DNA from: an uncultured Clostridia bacterium
Lineage (GTDB): Bacteria; Bacillota; Clostridia; Oscillospirales; Oscillospiraceae
Direction of reading: 5' to 3'
DNA: 56,261 bases
Assembly: GCA_947367115.1 (NCBI GenBank)
Contig: CANBCW010000004.1
Location: 1 to 56,261, forward strand
Part shown: piece after piece, positions 1-8,296 of the stretch
Layout of the letters: each line of letters opens with the position of its first letter
Position numbering within the stretch: position 1 is the stretch's first letter
Notes under the pieces: model-generated
Databases searched by the model: none
What the model was told of the DNA's origin: nothing
What the model saw: only the letters and a program-made list of their open reading frames with translations
Translations under genes and position numbers: made by a program

Positions 1-162
1 ATTCATTATTCAACAGTCATTAGTCATTTCCGAATGCAGCTTTTCTTAATGAATGATGAAGCCGCTTCGCTGATGAATAATGAATAATTCAATTCGGTGG
101 ACTGTTGCTTGCCGCCGGTCTCGCCGGCGGCAACACATCAGTTTTTCGCCCGAGGCGAAAAA
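1..162. repeat. Composite palindromic intergenic repeat
   Basis: Three inverted repeats lie side by side. A 12-base AT-rich arm at 1-12 is repeated in reverse complement at 74-85. A GC-rich perfect hairpin follows, with arms 109-118 and 124-133. A third hairpin has arms 142-150 and 154-162 around CGA. Such mosaics resemble the short dispersed palindromic units of Clostridia genomes; copy number cannot be judged here. The left edge may be cut by the window. Confidence 0.55.
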
Positions 163-1529
163 TGCAACCAAATCCCTCCTTCTCCGCCATAACAAAAACC
201 GTCTGAATTTACGAATTCAGACGGTTTTTTAATACTTTTTGCATGTTTACATAGGAAACCCGAAGCCTGCATCTCCACCTCGTCCGTGGTGTAGCTGCCC
301 TCCAACGGCCGTCGGTTATGCTCGTCAGTCTTCGTATCGGAGAAGGAATAGCGGATATCGCTTTTCTTGTCATTAAACCGTTCTGAAAGAGGAATTACAT
401 TGCCATTATCATCATAGGTGATAGGATCGGCAGATTTGATGTTGTTTCGATCAAAGACAACATAATGGTTTGACGATCTCCCTCCGTCAATAATGTTCGG
501 AAACATGATCCCATCGTCCCCATTTTTAATTGCTTTCCTTGTCCATTTTACTTTCTCTGTGTCAGCCCGAAAATCACCGCTTGCCACAGAATAACTTGGG
601 ATTCGAACTTTCAGGTTAAGCACCCTTGGGGAAATCTCATCTCCATCTGTAATGTTTCTGATAACAGCGGCATCGAGCATATTCCTGATTGAATCAACAA
701 ACCGTGCGGGGTGGATGCGACCATAGCTGTATTGCGAATCGTTATACCACTCCAACATGATTCCAAACCGTTCTACCATATCACGAAAAACATCTATATT
801 AGATTGGTATGTTTCGTAGGTCAGCGGAATATATGTTTTGGTGTTCTTGAACGCGCCAAGGCGGAACAATTCCTCATACTCATCAGGAAGATACTTCTTA
901 AAGTAATCCCCAATGGTATCCATGTCGAAATAGTTGTTCGACACAGAGAACGAACCCTCAGCAATGGGTATAGTTCCAGGTCGTTTAAAAGCAAAGTCGA
1001 CCCCTTCCATGACTGCATCAGCCTTTTGACAGATTTGGGTCCAGGTTTCTTGTTCCGCGTAATCCGTTCCCTGCGGCGTTGAATACGCCATTGCGGTATT
1101 GGCAGAATCAGTAAGCCAGATACCCATTTTAGCTGACCGTGCGCCTGTTTTACTTCCCGTGGGCTCGAATGTGTTGAAGCTCTTGCTTGTTCCGTGGAAT
1201 AAATTCAAGGTGTAACCCGCCGCCTTCGCAGCCTCATCTACCATCTTCTGCGCCGCTGCCGTATCGCCACGCTTGACCGCATCCATATAGGCATTATCCA
1301 GACCGCTGAATACACCCGAACCGCTAAAGGAGAATTGCTTGTTGACTTCATTCGCATTTTGTGGTAACATAATCTCAAAGGTTGATGGAACTACTCCGTA
1401 AGCCGACATTCCGCCCAGTTGTTCATTCTGCTGGCCGGGGTCGTGGGAGCTATCAACCTTCTTTTTTGTTGCCATTTCGTAGATTTGGCTACGCAGATCC
1501 TTATCTAAGGTCCGTATTTTAAAAACCAC
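138..1529 (-). pseudogene. Polyvalent-protein remnant, ADP-ribosyltransferase-like C-terminal part
   Basis: This open frame of 463 codons looks like the C-terminal part of a large phage- or ICE-type polyvalent protein. A helical stretch ending in DAAKAAGY-like sequence precedes HGTSKSFNTFEP and GIWLTDSANTAMAYS, the pattern of ADP-ribosyltransferase domains found in such proteins (ART-PolyVal type). Further on come YVVFDRNNIKSADPITYDD and SDIRYSFSD, which usually close these modules. The listed GTG start is not real: the same frame is open further upstream and joins the fragment at 1592-2203 through a frameshift near 1590-1615. The last ~20 codons run through a terminator hairpin at 194-230, so the natural C-terminus is probably lost too. 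Donor substrate and target are unknown. Confidence 0.6.
194..230. terminator. Bidirectional intrinsic terminator
   Basis: A perfect 16-base stem, arms 194-209 and 214-229 with loop TACG, carries A-rich and T-rich flanks on both sides, so it can act in either direction. It lies inside the nominal 3' end of the polyvalent remnant, which supports that frame being a truncated gene. Confidence 0.75.
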
Positions 1530-1591
1530 AGGATAAGATGCATCACCAATCTTTGCTACAGCAACAAAGCAGTCCCAATCAATCCTGCCAC

Positions 1592-2203
1592 CTATTTTTT
1601 GTTCATATTGCTGTGGGCATCATTCTTAGAGCTAAACGAATACTCAGCATTTTCAACCAATTCTTTGAATTGATTGAAAACTTCTACTCGGTCTGCGGTA
1701 ATAACTCCGCCAACCGAGTGATCAACTCCTGCCCTGGTCAGGTAAGCCTCTGCGTACTGATTGTTATGCGTAAAGTAGACAGATGAACCCATGAATTTCT
1801 CCAAGATACCTTTCAGATAATTCCTTGCAGTTTTCCCATCGTTCAAGTTATTATTAATTGAATTCTTCTATGCATCATTTACTTTGATCCAAACAACCTT
1901 TCCCCTATCCACAAGTCCAGCAACAGTGCTGTCTATTGCTAATTGCTCTGCCTCTGTATCTCCGAAATCCACAAACACACGATCAATGTCTACATTGCGC
2001 ATAGAACCTTTTACACCACCCTCCGGGGTGGTATTTTTTTGCCCATCAGCAACCGAATACTTCTCCAGCGAATGCCCCAACCGCTCATCCTCTGCCCGGT
2101 CATACTCGTCCATTGCAGAATCGTATTCCTCTTCGCTGATCCGCCCCTCCCGGTAATCAGACTCCGTCTGATCACGAGACTGCTGAAGCTCGTCATCCCT
2201 TGT
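1592..2203 (-). pseudogene. Polyvalent-protein remnant, upstream part with in-frame TAG
   Basis: One reading frame runs from about 2203 down to 1592, interrupted by a single TAG at 1868-1870. Before the TAG lies a charged helical stretch followed by a segment ending VVWIKVNDA. After it the same frame continues KNSINNNLNDGKTARNYLKG and then YFTHNNQYAEAYLT, VGGVITADRVEVF and ENAEYSFSS. This resembles the nuclease-like domains attached to phage/ICE polyvalent proteins, though I cannot name the domain firmly. The frame stops at 1592, but the neighbouring frame resumes with DWDCFVAVAKIGDASYPVVF and enters the ADP-ribosyltransferase part. The gene is therefore broken by one nonsense codon and one frameshift. 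Confidence 0.6.
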
Positions 2204-2235
2204 TTACCCCATCTTTAATGTATTCGATGACAACA

Positions 2236-2269
2236 AACACCCCGGATCCAGAAAACGATCCGGGGTGTT
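2236..2269 (-). terminator. Terminator of the ABC exporter operon
   Basis: Perfect 13-bp inverted repeat (2236-2248 / 2257-2269) with an 8-base loop, starting five bases after the stop of the second ABC gene. The T-tract after the stem on the minus strand is only moderate (TGTTTGTTG). Confidence 0.6.
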
Positions 2270-2273
2270 CTCA

Positions 2274-4028
2274 TCAATGCGCAAATTGACTTTTATACAG
2301 CTCCGCGTAGAAGCCGCGCTTTTGCAGCAGCTCCTCGTGCTTTCCCTGTTCCACGATCTGCCCGCTGCGCATGACCAGGATCAGGTCAGCCTCCTGGATG
2401 GTAGACAGCCGGTGAGCCACAATGAAGGACGTTCGTCCCTGCATCATGGTGTCGAACGCCTTCTGGATCCGCTGCTCTGTTCTGGTGTCGATGGAGGAAG
2501 TGGCTTCATCAAGGAACAGCATGGGCGGCAGACACAGCATGACGCGGGCAATACACAGAAGCTGCTTCTGTCCCTGGGACAGACTGCCGCCGGACTCGCC
2601 GATGACCGTATCATAGCCATTTGGCAGGCGGCGGATAAAACCGTGGGCATGAGCCTGCTTTGCCGCAGCAATGATCTCTTCATCCGTGGCATCGGGCTTC
2701 CCCATGGCGATATTCTCCCGGATTGTCCCAGCCCGGAGCCATGTATCCTGCAGCACCATGCCCACACTGCGGCGCAGAGCGCCCCGGTTCATCTTCATGG
2801 TATTGATGCCATCCAGGCAGATTTCGCCGCCATCCGGGTCATAGAAGCGCATCAGAAGGTTGATAAAGGTGGTCTTTCCGCAGCCGGTGGGGCCAACGAT
2901 GGCCACCCGCTGCCCCGGCTTAACGGACAGATTGAAATTTTGAATCAAGGATCTATCCTTGCGGTACGAGAACGACAGGTTCCGAATTTCAACTGCCCCC
3001 TGTACCACTGCGGGCTGCTGCGGATCCTCAGGCTCGGAAGACTGAGCCGGTTCTTCGATCAGTTCAAACACACGTCCGGCACAAGCCAGCGCGTTCTGAA
3101 GTTCTGTAACAACGCCGGATATCTCATTAAAGGGTTTGGTATACTGGTTTGCATAGTTCAGGAAACTGGTCAGCATGCCGACAGAGAATGCGCCGCCACC
3201 GCCAATGACCACCAGAGCGCCCACAAGGGCAACCCCTGCGTAAACCAGAGAATTGACAAACCGGGTAGATGGATTGACCAGCGAAGAGAAGAAAATTGCT
3301 CGCAGGGAGCACTTTTCCAGCCGGTCATTGACCTCGCAGAACTCTGCCAGCGAGGCACCTTCGTGCCCAAAAGCCTTGACGACCTTCAGGTTCCCCAGAG
3401 TCTCATCGATGGCAGCGGTTTGCTCGCCCTTCGTTTTGGTCTGGAGCTGAAACATCGAGTAGGTGGATCTTGCAATGTAATTCGCCACCAGCAGCGACAC
3501 CGGCGTAATGCAGATCACCACCAAAGCGATCTGCCAGCTGATTGAGAGCATCAAAATCAGTGTACCCACAATGGTCATGACACCTGTGAAAAGCTGTGTA
3601 AAGCCCATGAGCAGGCCGTCAGCAAAGGAATCTACATCAGAAACTACACGGCTAACCACATCACCATGGGGATGGCGGTCTAAATATCGCAAAGGCAAGG
3701 ATTGGATATGCCGAAAAGCCTCGTTACGAATATCTCGTGTCACGCGATAAGTCACACGATTATTCATCACACTCATCAGCCACTGTGCCAACGCGGACAC
3801 CCCGGCACATATCGCCACCCCCAGCAGCTTCACGCCCATGGCCTCAAAGTCCACCTTGCCCGCATCAATGATATAATCGATGGCCTCACCCACCAAAATG
3901 GGGATATACAGGGACATCGCCACAGACACAGTCGCCAGAACGATGGAGGCGGCCATCGCCGCCCAATAAGGGCGCAGGCGCAGCAATACTTTTTTCAGGA
4001 TCGTCCCCTGACCTTTCTTGTCAGACAT
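2274..4028 (-). CDS. ABC exporter, subunit with canonical ATP site
   Basis: Half-transporter of about 584 residues: six membrane helices in the N-terminal ~320 residues, then a nucleotide-binding domain. Walker A is GPTGCGKTT, the signature is LSQGQKQL (LSQGQ rather than LSGGQ), Walker B is LFLDEATSSID with the catalytic Glu, and the switch region is VAHRLST with its His. This is the consensus-type partner of a heterodimeric exporter such as BmrCD or TM287/288. The ATG at 4028 overlaps the stop of the upstream subunit by 8 bases and has GGGAGG ahead of it. Earlier in-frame ATGs lie inside that gene and were rejected. Efflux of drugs, lipids or peptides is possible; the substrate is not evident. 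Confidence 0.92.
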   Translation of the reverse strand: MSDKKGQGTILKKVLLRLRPYWAAMAASIVLATVSVAMSLYIPILVGEAIDYIIDAGKVDFEAMGVKLLGVAICAGVSALAQWLMSVMNNRVTYRVTRDIRNEAFRHIQSLPLRYLDRHPHGDVVSRVVSDVDSFADGLLMGFTQLFTGVMTIVGTLILMLSISWQIALVVICITPVSLLVANYIARSTYSMFQLQTKTKGEQTAAIDETLGNLKVVKAFGHEGASLAEFCEVNDRLEKCSLRAIFFSSLVNPSTRFVNSLVYAGVALVGALVVIGGGGAFSVGMLTSFLNYANQYTKPFNEISGVVTELQNALACAGRVFELIEEPAQSSEPEDPQQPAVVQGAVEIRNLSFSYRKDRSLIQNFNLSVKPGQRVAIVGPTGCGKTTFINLLMRFYDPDGGEICLDGINTMKMNRGALRRSVGMVLQDTWLRAGTIRENIAMGKPDATDEEIIAAAKQAHAHGFIRRLPNGYDTVIGESGGSLSQGQKQLLCIARVMLCLPPMLFLDEATSSIDTRTEQRIQKAFDTMMQGRTSFIVAHRLSTIQEADLILVMRSGQIVEQGKHEELLQKRGFYAELYKSQFAH

Positions 4029-5748
4029 CTGCAGCCACCTCCCTCGAGAACTGGGAATAATAGATCTCCTGGTAGACCGGACAGGTTTCCAGCAGAGCAT
4101 CATGAGTTCCGCTGCCCACCAACTCGCCGTCATCCAGAACCAGAATCAGATCAGCAAAGCGTACCGACGCGGCGCGCTGAGAAACGATAAAGGTAGTGGG
4201 CGGGTTCTTCATCCCGCGGATCGCCATACGCAGCCGGGCATCGGTGGCATAATCCAATGCCGACGCGCTGTCATCCATAATGAGGATCTTCGGCTGACGA
4301 ACCAGTGCGCGGGCAATGGTCAAACGCTGCCGCTGTCCGCCGGAGAAATTGGTGCCGCCCTGCTCTACGCGAGCGTCCAGCTCGCCGGGCTTGTCCTTTA
4401 CTACCTCACGAGCCTGAGCCAGTTCCAGCGCCTGCCACAGCTCCGCGTCGGTGGCATCTTCCCTGCCCCAGCGCAGATTATCCCGGATTGTCCCCCGGAA
4501 CAGCACCGCCTTCTGGGGGACAATGCCGATCTGGCTGCGCAGGAACTTCTGATCAATGTCATTCACATCCATTCCATCGATCAGCACTTGACCGCTCCCT
4601 GCCCTATACAGCTTCGGAATCAGGTTCACGAGCGTCGATTTGCCCGCTCCGGTACCGCCGATAATGCCAACGGTCTGCCCCGGCGCCGCCCGGAAGGAGA
4701 TGTGCTCCAGAGAGTCTCCGGAAGCTCCGGCGTACTTAACGCATACATCCTGAAATTCAACAGCTCCACGGATAGCAGGCGCTTCACCGCTTTGCTTCTC
4801 CACGGAGGTATCCATTTCCAGAATCGCTCCCAGCCGGTTGCCGCAGGCTACCGCCTTGGTAATGGTGATGATCAGATTTGCCATCTTAATCAGCTCAACC
4901 AAGATCTGCGACATATAGTTATACAGCGCGATCACAAGTCCCTGGGTCAGCACACCGTCATAGACCTTGAGAGCACCCACGTGCACCAGCACTACCACCG
5001 CCAGATTGATGATCACAAATGTAAGCGGGTTCATAATGGCTGATATCCGTCCGGCAGAAAGCTGGCTTTGCGTCAATGCCTGTGCTCGTTCCTGAAAGTC
5101 ATGAATCTCGTCCTGCTCCTTGCAGAAAGCTCGCAGGACACGGACACCGGTCAAATTCTGTCGGGTCGCAGACGTGATACCGTCCAGTTTGGCCTGGACT
5201 TTCTTATACATGGGCATCGTGATCAGCATAATACCAAAAACAACTACACACAAGATTGGGATGACCGCAGCAAAAACCAGCGCTGCCTGCGCATCGATGG
5301 AAAACGCCATGATCATCGCACCGAACACCACAAATGGCGAGCGCAGCAGCAGGCGCAATGTCAGATTTACACCATTCTGCACCTGATTCACATCAGAGGT
5401 CATCCGCGTAACCATAGTTGAGGCGCCGAGACCATCGATCTGCGTATAACTGAGTCCCAGCAGTTTTTTCATCAGCGCTGCTCTTAAGCGCGCTGCAAAG
5501 CCCACAGCAGCCTTGGCCGCAAAGAACTGTGCCGTGACCGCACTGATCAGACCCACGATTCCCAGCGCTACCATAACCAAGCACATCTTCACGATATAAC
5601 CGGTATCCCCATTTTCGATACCGGTATCTACGATCTTCGCAACCACAAGAGGGATCATCAGCTCAAAACTGGCCTCCAGCAGTTTAAAAAGCGGGCCAAG
5701 AATGCACTCTCTGCCATAGCCTTTCATGTATTTGAATAATCGGTTCAA
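4021..5748 (-). CDS. ABC exporter, subunit with degenerate ATP site
   Basis: First gene of a two-gene operon, about 575 residues, with a six-helix membrane domain and a C-terminal ATPase. Walker A (GGTGAGKST, around residue 365) and signature FSGGQRQRL are intact. Walker B reads ILIMDDSASALD, with Asp where the catalytic Glu should be, and the switch motif reads VSQRAAS, with Gln for His. These two changes mark the degenerate site of heterodimeric exporters. The chosen start is TTG at 5748, eight bases after GAGG and giving MNRLFKYMKGYG. The in-frame ATG at 5766 has no ribosome-binding site. The stop overlaps the next gene by 8 bases. Confidence 0.9.
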   Translation of the reverse strand: MNRLFKYMKGYGRECILGPLFKLLEASFELMIPLVVAKIVDTGIENGDTGYIVKMCLVMVALGIVGLISAVTAQFFAAKAAVGFAARLRAALMKKLLGLSYTQIDGLGASTMVTRMTSDVNQVQNGVNLTLRLLLRSPFVVFGAMIMAFSIDAQAALVFAAVIPILCVVVFGIMLITMPMYKKVQAKLDGITSATRQNLTGVRVLRAFCKEQDEIHDFQERAQALTQSQLSAGRISAIMNPLTFVIINLAVVVLVHVGALKVYDGVLTQGLVIALYNYMSQILVELIKMANLIITITKAVACGNRLGAILEMDTSVEKQSGEAPAIRGAVEFQDVCVKYAGASGDSLEHISFRAAPGQTVGIIGGTGAGKSTLVNLIPKLYRAGSGQVLIDGMDVNDIDQKFLRSQIGIVPQKAVLFRGTIRDNLRWGREDATDAELWQALELAQAREVVKDKPGELDARVEQGGTNFSGGQRQRLTIARALVRQPKILIMDDSASALDYATDARLRMAIRGMKNPPTTFIVSQRAASVRFADLILVLDDGELVGSGTHDALLETCPVYQEIYYSQFSREVAADV

Positions 5749-5783
5749 TTCATTTCCCTCTTTCATGAAATTGCTTTTGAGTT

Positions 5784-5812
5784 ATTATATCATTCACGGC
5801 GAAGATTGGCAA
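5784..5812 (-). promoter_or_regulatory. Sigma-A promoter of the ABC exporter operon
   Basis: TTGCCA (5807-5812), 17-base spacer, TATAAT (5784-5789) on the minus strand, about 35 bases upstream of the TTG start. Confidence 0.7.
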
Positions 5813-5843
5813 TCCAAATTCCCTATTTTCGTGGAAAAAGCTG

Positions 5844-5872
5844 TTGACAATCCCGCAGAAAACCGATATAAT
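5844..5872 (+). promoter_or_regulatory. Consensus sigma-A promoter of tRNA-Thr
   Basis: Perfect TTGACA (5844-5849), 17-base spacer and perfect TATAAT (5867-5872), placing the start of transcription about a dozen bases before the tRNA. Confidence 0.9.
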
Positions 5873-5890
5873 ATTCAGGCTGAAAGAAAC

Positions 5891-5966
5891 GCTAGTGTAG
5901 CACAGTCGGTAGTGCATCTCACTCGTAATGAGAAGGTCGCCTGTTCGAGTCAGGTCACTAGCTCCA
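5891..5966 (+). tRNA. tRNA-Thr (anticodon CGT)
   Basis: A 76-base cloverleaf. The acceptor arm GCTAGTG pairs with CACTAGC, the D-arm holds the GTCGGTAG loop, and the anticodon arm TCTCA/TGAGA presents CGT at 5924-5926. The T-arm has GTTCGAG. T is the discriminator base and CCA is encoded (5964-5966). It reads ACG threonine codons. The gene is monocistronic between a perfect promoter and its own terminator. Confidence 0.95.
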
Positions 5967-5999
5967 AAAACCTCGCTGCGCTGCAGCGAGGTTTTTGTT
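5967..5999 (+). terminator. Terminator of tRNA-Thr
   Basis: AACCTCGCTGC / GCAGCGAGGTT stem (right arm from 5983) with a 3-base loop and a run of five T's, directly after the tRNA CCA end. It also sits just past the stop of the opposing LUD gene and may serve both strands. Confidence 0.9.
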
Positions 6000-6005
6000 T
6001 TCACA

Positions 6006-6644
6006 TTATAAACCGAGATCCTCACCCACCAGAATAAATTTGATTCTGCCCACCGGACGGCAGTGACGGGTGATCAGGATTTGGTTACAGATGCAGGTTT
6101 CGCTCTTGCAATCGGCGCAGGAGCCAGTAGCTGTACAAGGATTGTTCAGTAGAAAGCGCTGCTGGTTCAGAGGTGCCGCCACCGTCCGGGCGCGGGTAAT
6201 GGCATCCTCCAGCGTATCGGTGACTTTATTCATACCGGCAATGACCAGCACTTGCTTCGGCCCATAGACGACGGCAGCCACCCGATTACCAGTGCCGTCG
6301 ATATTGACCATCTCGCCATCCAGGCTCAGGGCATTGGCACCGGTAAGGAATACGTCAGCAAACATACACGCCTTCCGGTTTTCCTCCTGCTGCTCCGGTG
6401 TTTTGGCATTCTCCCGATCCAGCGTGCGGTAATTACCGGTGTTCAGGGCATCCATCAGGCCGATCTCTTTGGCGGACATGGCGCCGCCCCAGCCCACTGT
6501 GGCACCCTCCGGGATCAGCTCCAACGCCTTGGAAAGAGCCTCAACCTTGGTAGCGCAGTAGTAAGCGTCAAAATGGCGGCTTTTCAGGTTCTTTACCAGG
6601 ATAGCCCCTCTCTTTTCGTAGTATTTCTGATGCATTTCGCTCAT
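6006..6644 (-). CDS. LUD-domain protein (LutC/YkgG-like)
   Basis: About 212 residues of a single LUD domain (formerly DUF162), the fold of LutC and the C-terminal part of LutB-type lactate utilisation proteins. Recognisable segments are GATVGWGGAMSAKEIGL near residue 50 and DVFLTGANALSLDGEMVNID in the middle. The C-terminal part has four clustered cysteines (CTATGSCADCKSETC), suggesting metal or iron-sulfur binding. The start is ATG 6644 with AAGGAG upstream; the longer in-frame extension to 6764 overlaps the promoter and lacks a ribosome-binding site. No lutA or lutB is adjacent, so a lactate role is not shown. Such stand-alone LUD proteins are common in anaerobic Clostridia. Confidence 0.85.
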   Translation of the reverse strand: MSEMHQKYYEKRGAILVKNLKSRHFDAYYCATKVEALSKALELIPEGATVGWGGAMSAKEIGLMDALNTGNYRTLDRENAKTPEQQEENRKACMFADVFLTGANALSLDGEMVNIDGTGNRVAAVVYGPKQVLVIAGMNKVTDTLEDAITRARTVAAPLNQQRFLLNNPCTATGSCADCKSETCICNQILITRHCRPVGRIKFILVGEDLGL

Positions 6645-6668
6645 GCAGGTCACACTCCTTTTCTTTTT

Positions 6669-6697
6669 ATCATAACGTAATTCTGCGAAAATGTAAA
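6669..6697 (-). promoter_or_regulatory. Promoter of the LUD gene
   Basis: TTTACA (6692-6697), 17-base spacer, TATGAT (6669-6674), about 25 bases upstream of the ATG at 6644. Confidence 0.6.
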
Positions 6698-6721
6698 GTC
6701 CGGTCATAAGTATAAAGCAAC

Positions 6722-6750
6722 AGCGGCGGAGACACATGGCCTCCGCCGCT
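6722..6750 (-). terminator. Terminator of the aminotransferase gene
   Basis: Perfect 10-bp stem AGCGGCGGAG/CTCCGCCGCT with a 9-base loop, starting six bases after the aminotransferase stop. The following T content on the minus strand is weak (GTTGCTTT). Confidence 0.65.
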
Positions 6751-6756
6751 TTGCAA

Positions 6757-8055
6757 TTACTCAATGATCTCCAGACCCAGGTACTTTTCGAGTGCCGCGA
6801 TTTTCAGACAAGTGCAGAAAACAAGCATGGCCTTTTCCAGTTCCTCAATGGGAGGCAGGCTGGGGGCGATCCGAATCATGGAGTCATGCGGATCGTGGCC
6901 GTAGGGATAAGTTGCGCCGGCCTCAGTCATAACAACTCCGGCCTTCTTGCACAGTTCCAGTGTCCGCTTTGCGGTACCGGGCATAGCCGCAACACATACA
7001 AAGTAGCCGCCCTTGGGGTGATGCCAGTGGGCGATACCCTTATTGGTCAGCTCAGAACGGAGCATCTTCAAAACCATTTCAAACTTGGGTCCCAGGATCT
7101 CCGCATGCTTCTTCATCAGCTCAAGCGTATGCGCCTTATCCTTCAAATAACGCACATGACGCAGCTGGTTGACCTTATCGTAGGAAATGGTCTGTACACC
7201 GATCAGCTTCGTGTGGTATTTAATATTCTCCTCCGAAGATGCCATGACAGAGATACCGGCACCGGGGAATGTGATCTTAGAGGTAGACGCAAACTCATAG
7301 ACCATATTGGGTCTGCCCGCCTCGGCGCACAGAGAAACGATGTCCCGGAACGGCTCAAATTCGCCGTCAAACTCATGGACGCAGTAGGCATTGTCCCACA
7401 TAATCGCAAAATCAGGAGCCGCAGGCTTCAGATTTGCAAAACGGTCAACGGTCTCATCTGAATAGGTATAGCCCTGAGGGTTAGAATACTTGGGCACACA
7501 CCAGACGCCCTTGACCTGAGGATCCTTCACAAGATCCTCGATCACATCCATATCAGGCCCCTCCGGATGCATCGGTACAGTAATCAGCTCAAAGCCGAAA
7601 TGCTCGGTAATGCGGAAATGCCGGTCATAGCCGGGAGAGGGGCACAGGAACTTGATCCGCTCCTCCTTGCACCAAGGTCTCGGGCTATCCTTCAAGCCAT
7701 GCGTATAAGCGCGAGCGATCAGGTCATGCATCAGGCTCAAACTGGCATTGCCGCCCACAAAGGTCTGCTCCGGCTTGCAGCCAAGCACATCTGCCCAGTA
7801 TTCTCTGGCGCAGCGCAGGCCAGCCAGATCACCGTAATTGCGGCAGTCATTGCCATTGATGATACACTGCTCTGCATCCGTCAGCTCCGTCATAATATCG
7901 CTGACAAGATCAAGCTGCAGCTTGCTTGGCTTGCCTCGGGACATATCCAGTTTCAAATTCTCCTGCAACAAATTACCGTAACGAGAGATCATTTTTTTTG
8001 CTTCAATGCGAAGCTCTTCTCTGCTTCTGCAAGCGTAGGTGGCCAAATCCATCAT
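6757..8055 (-). CDS. PLP-dependent aminotransferase (aspartate aminotransferase Ic-like)
   Basis: A fold-type I aminotransferase of about 430 residues. It matches the family annotated as class I aminotransferase with an 'Asp aminotransferase MocR-like' domain (PF12897). Visible landmarks are FVGGNASLSLMHDL near residue 100, CPSPGYDRHF, the cofactor Asp in MWDNAYCVHEF and the likely Schiff-base lysine in ASTSKITFPGAG. The expected reaction is transamination of Asp or a related amino acid with 2-oxoglutarate, in the cytoplasm. The start is ambiguous: GGAAAGG abuts the tandem ATG ATG, and a TTG four codons on has a better spacing. It has its own promoter and is divergent from glnN, so both flank a shared nitrogen-metabolism intergenic region. 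Confidence 0.88.
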   Translation of the reverse strand: MMDLATYACRSREELRIEAKKMISRYGNLLQENLKLDMSRGKPSKLQLDLVSDIMTELTDAEQCIINGNDCRNYGDLAGLRCAREYWADVLGCKPEQTFVGGNASLSLMHDLIARAYTHGLKDSPRPWCKEERIKFLCPSPGYDRHFRITEHFGFELITVPMHPEGPDMDVIEDLVKDPQVKGVWCVPKYSNPQGYTYSDETVDRFANLKPAAPDFAIMWDNAYCVHEFDGEFEPFRDIVSLCAEAGRPNMVYEFASTSKITFPGAGISVMASSEENIKYHTKLIGVQTISYDKVNQLRHVRYLKDKAHTLELMKKHAEILGPKFEMVLKMLRSELTNKGIAHWHHPKGGYFVCVAAMPGTAKRTLELCKKAGVVMTEAGATYPYGHDPHDSMIRIAPSLPPIEELEKAMLVFCTCLKIAALEKYLGLEIIE

Positions 8056-8078
8056 CCTTTCCCGGAAATTATAGGGAT

Positions 8079-8107
8079 ATTATACGCAAAACGGCTCAAA
8101 AATGCAA
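8079..8107 (-). promoter_or_regulatory. Promoter of the aminotransferase
   Basis: TTGCAT (8102-8107), 17-base spacer, TATAAT (8079-8084). The predicted leader is only about 15-20 bases. Confidence 0.75.
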
Positions 8108-8211
8108 GTCCGAAACGCAAGAAATTCATTTCATTCCACTCTTTCCAAAAGATTTGTAGTGAATGACCAATTCCGGTGCAATCAAAGCAGGAATTTTATT
8201 CATTATTACAC

Positions 8212-8240
8212 TTGCAATTTACTTCGTCATGGCATAAAAT
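8212..8240 (+). promoter_or_regulatory. Promoter of glnN
   Basis: TTGCAA (8212-8217), 17-base spacer, TAAAAT (8235-8240), about 57 bases upstream of the glnN start. No GlnR-type operator was recognised. Confidence 0.65.
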
Positions 8241-8296
8241 TCTAATGGATATCTATTGATTGAAGTTCCACTTGATTTTCGAAAGGAAGCGTAACT

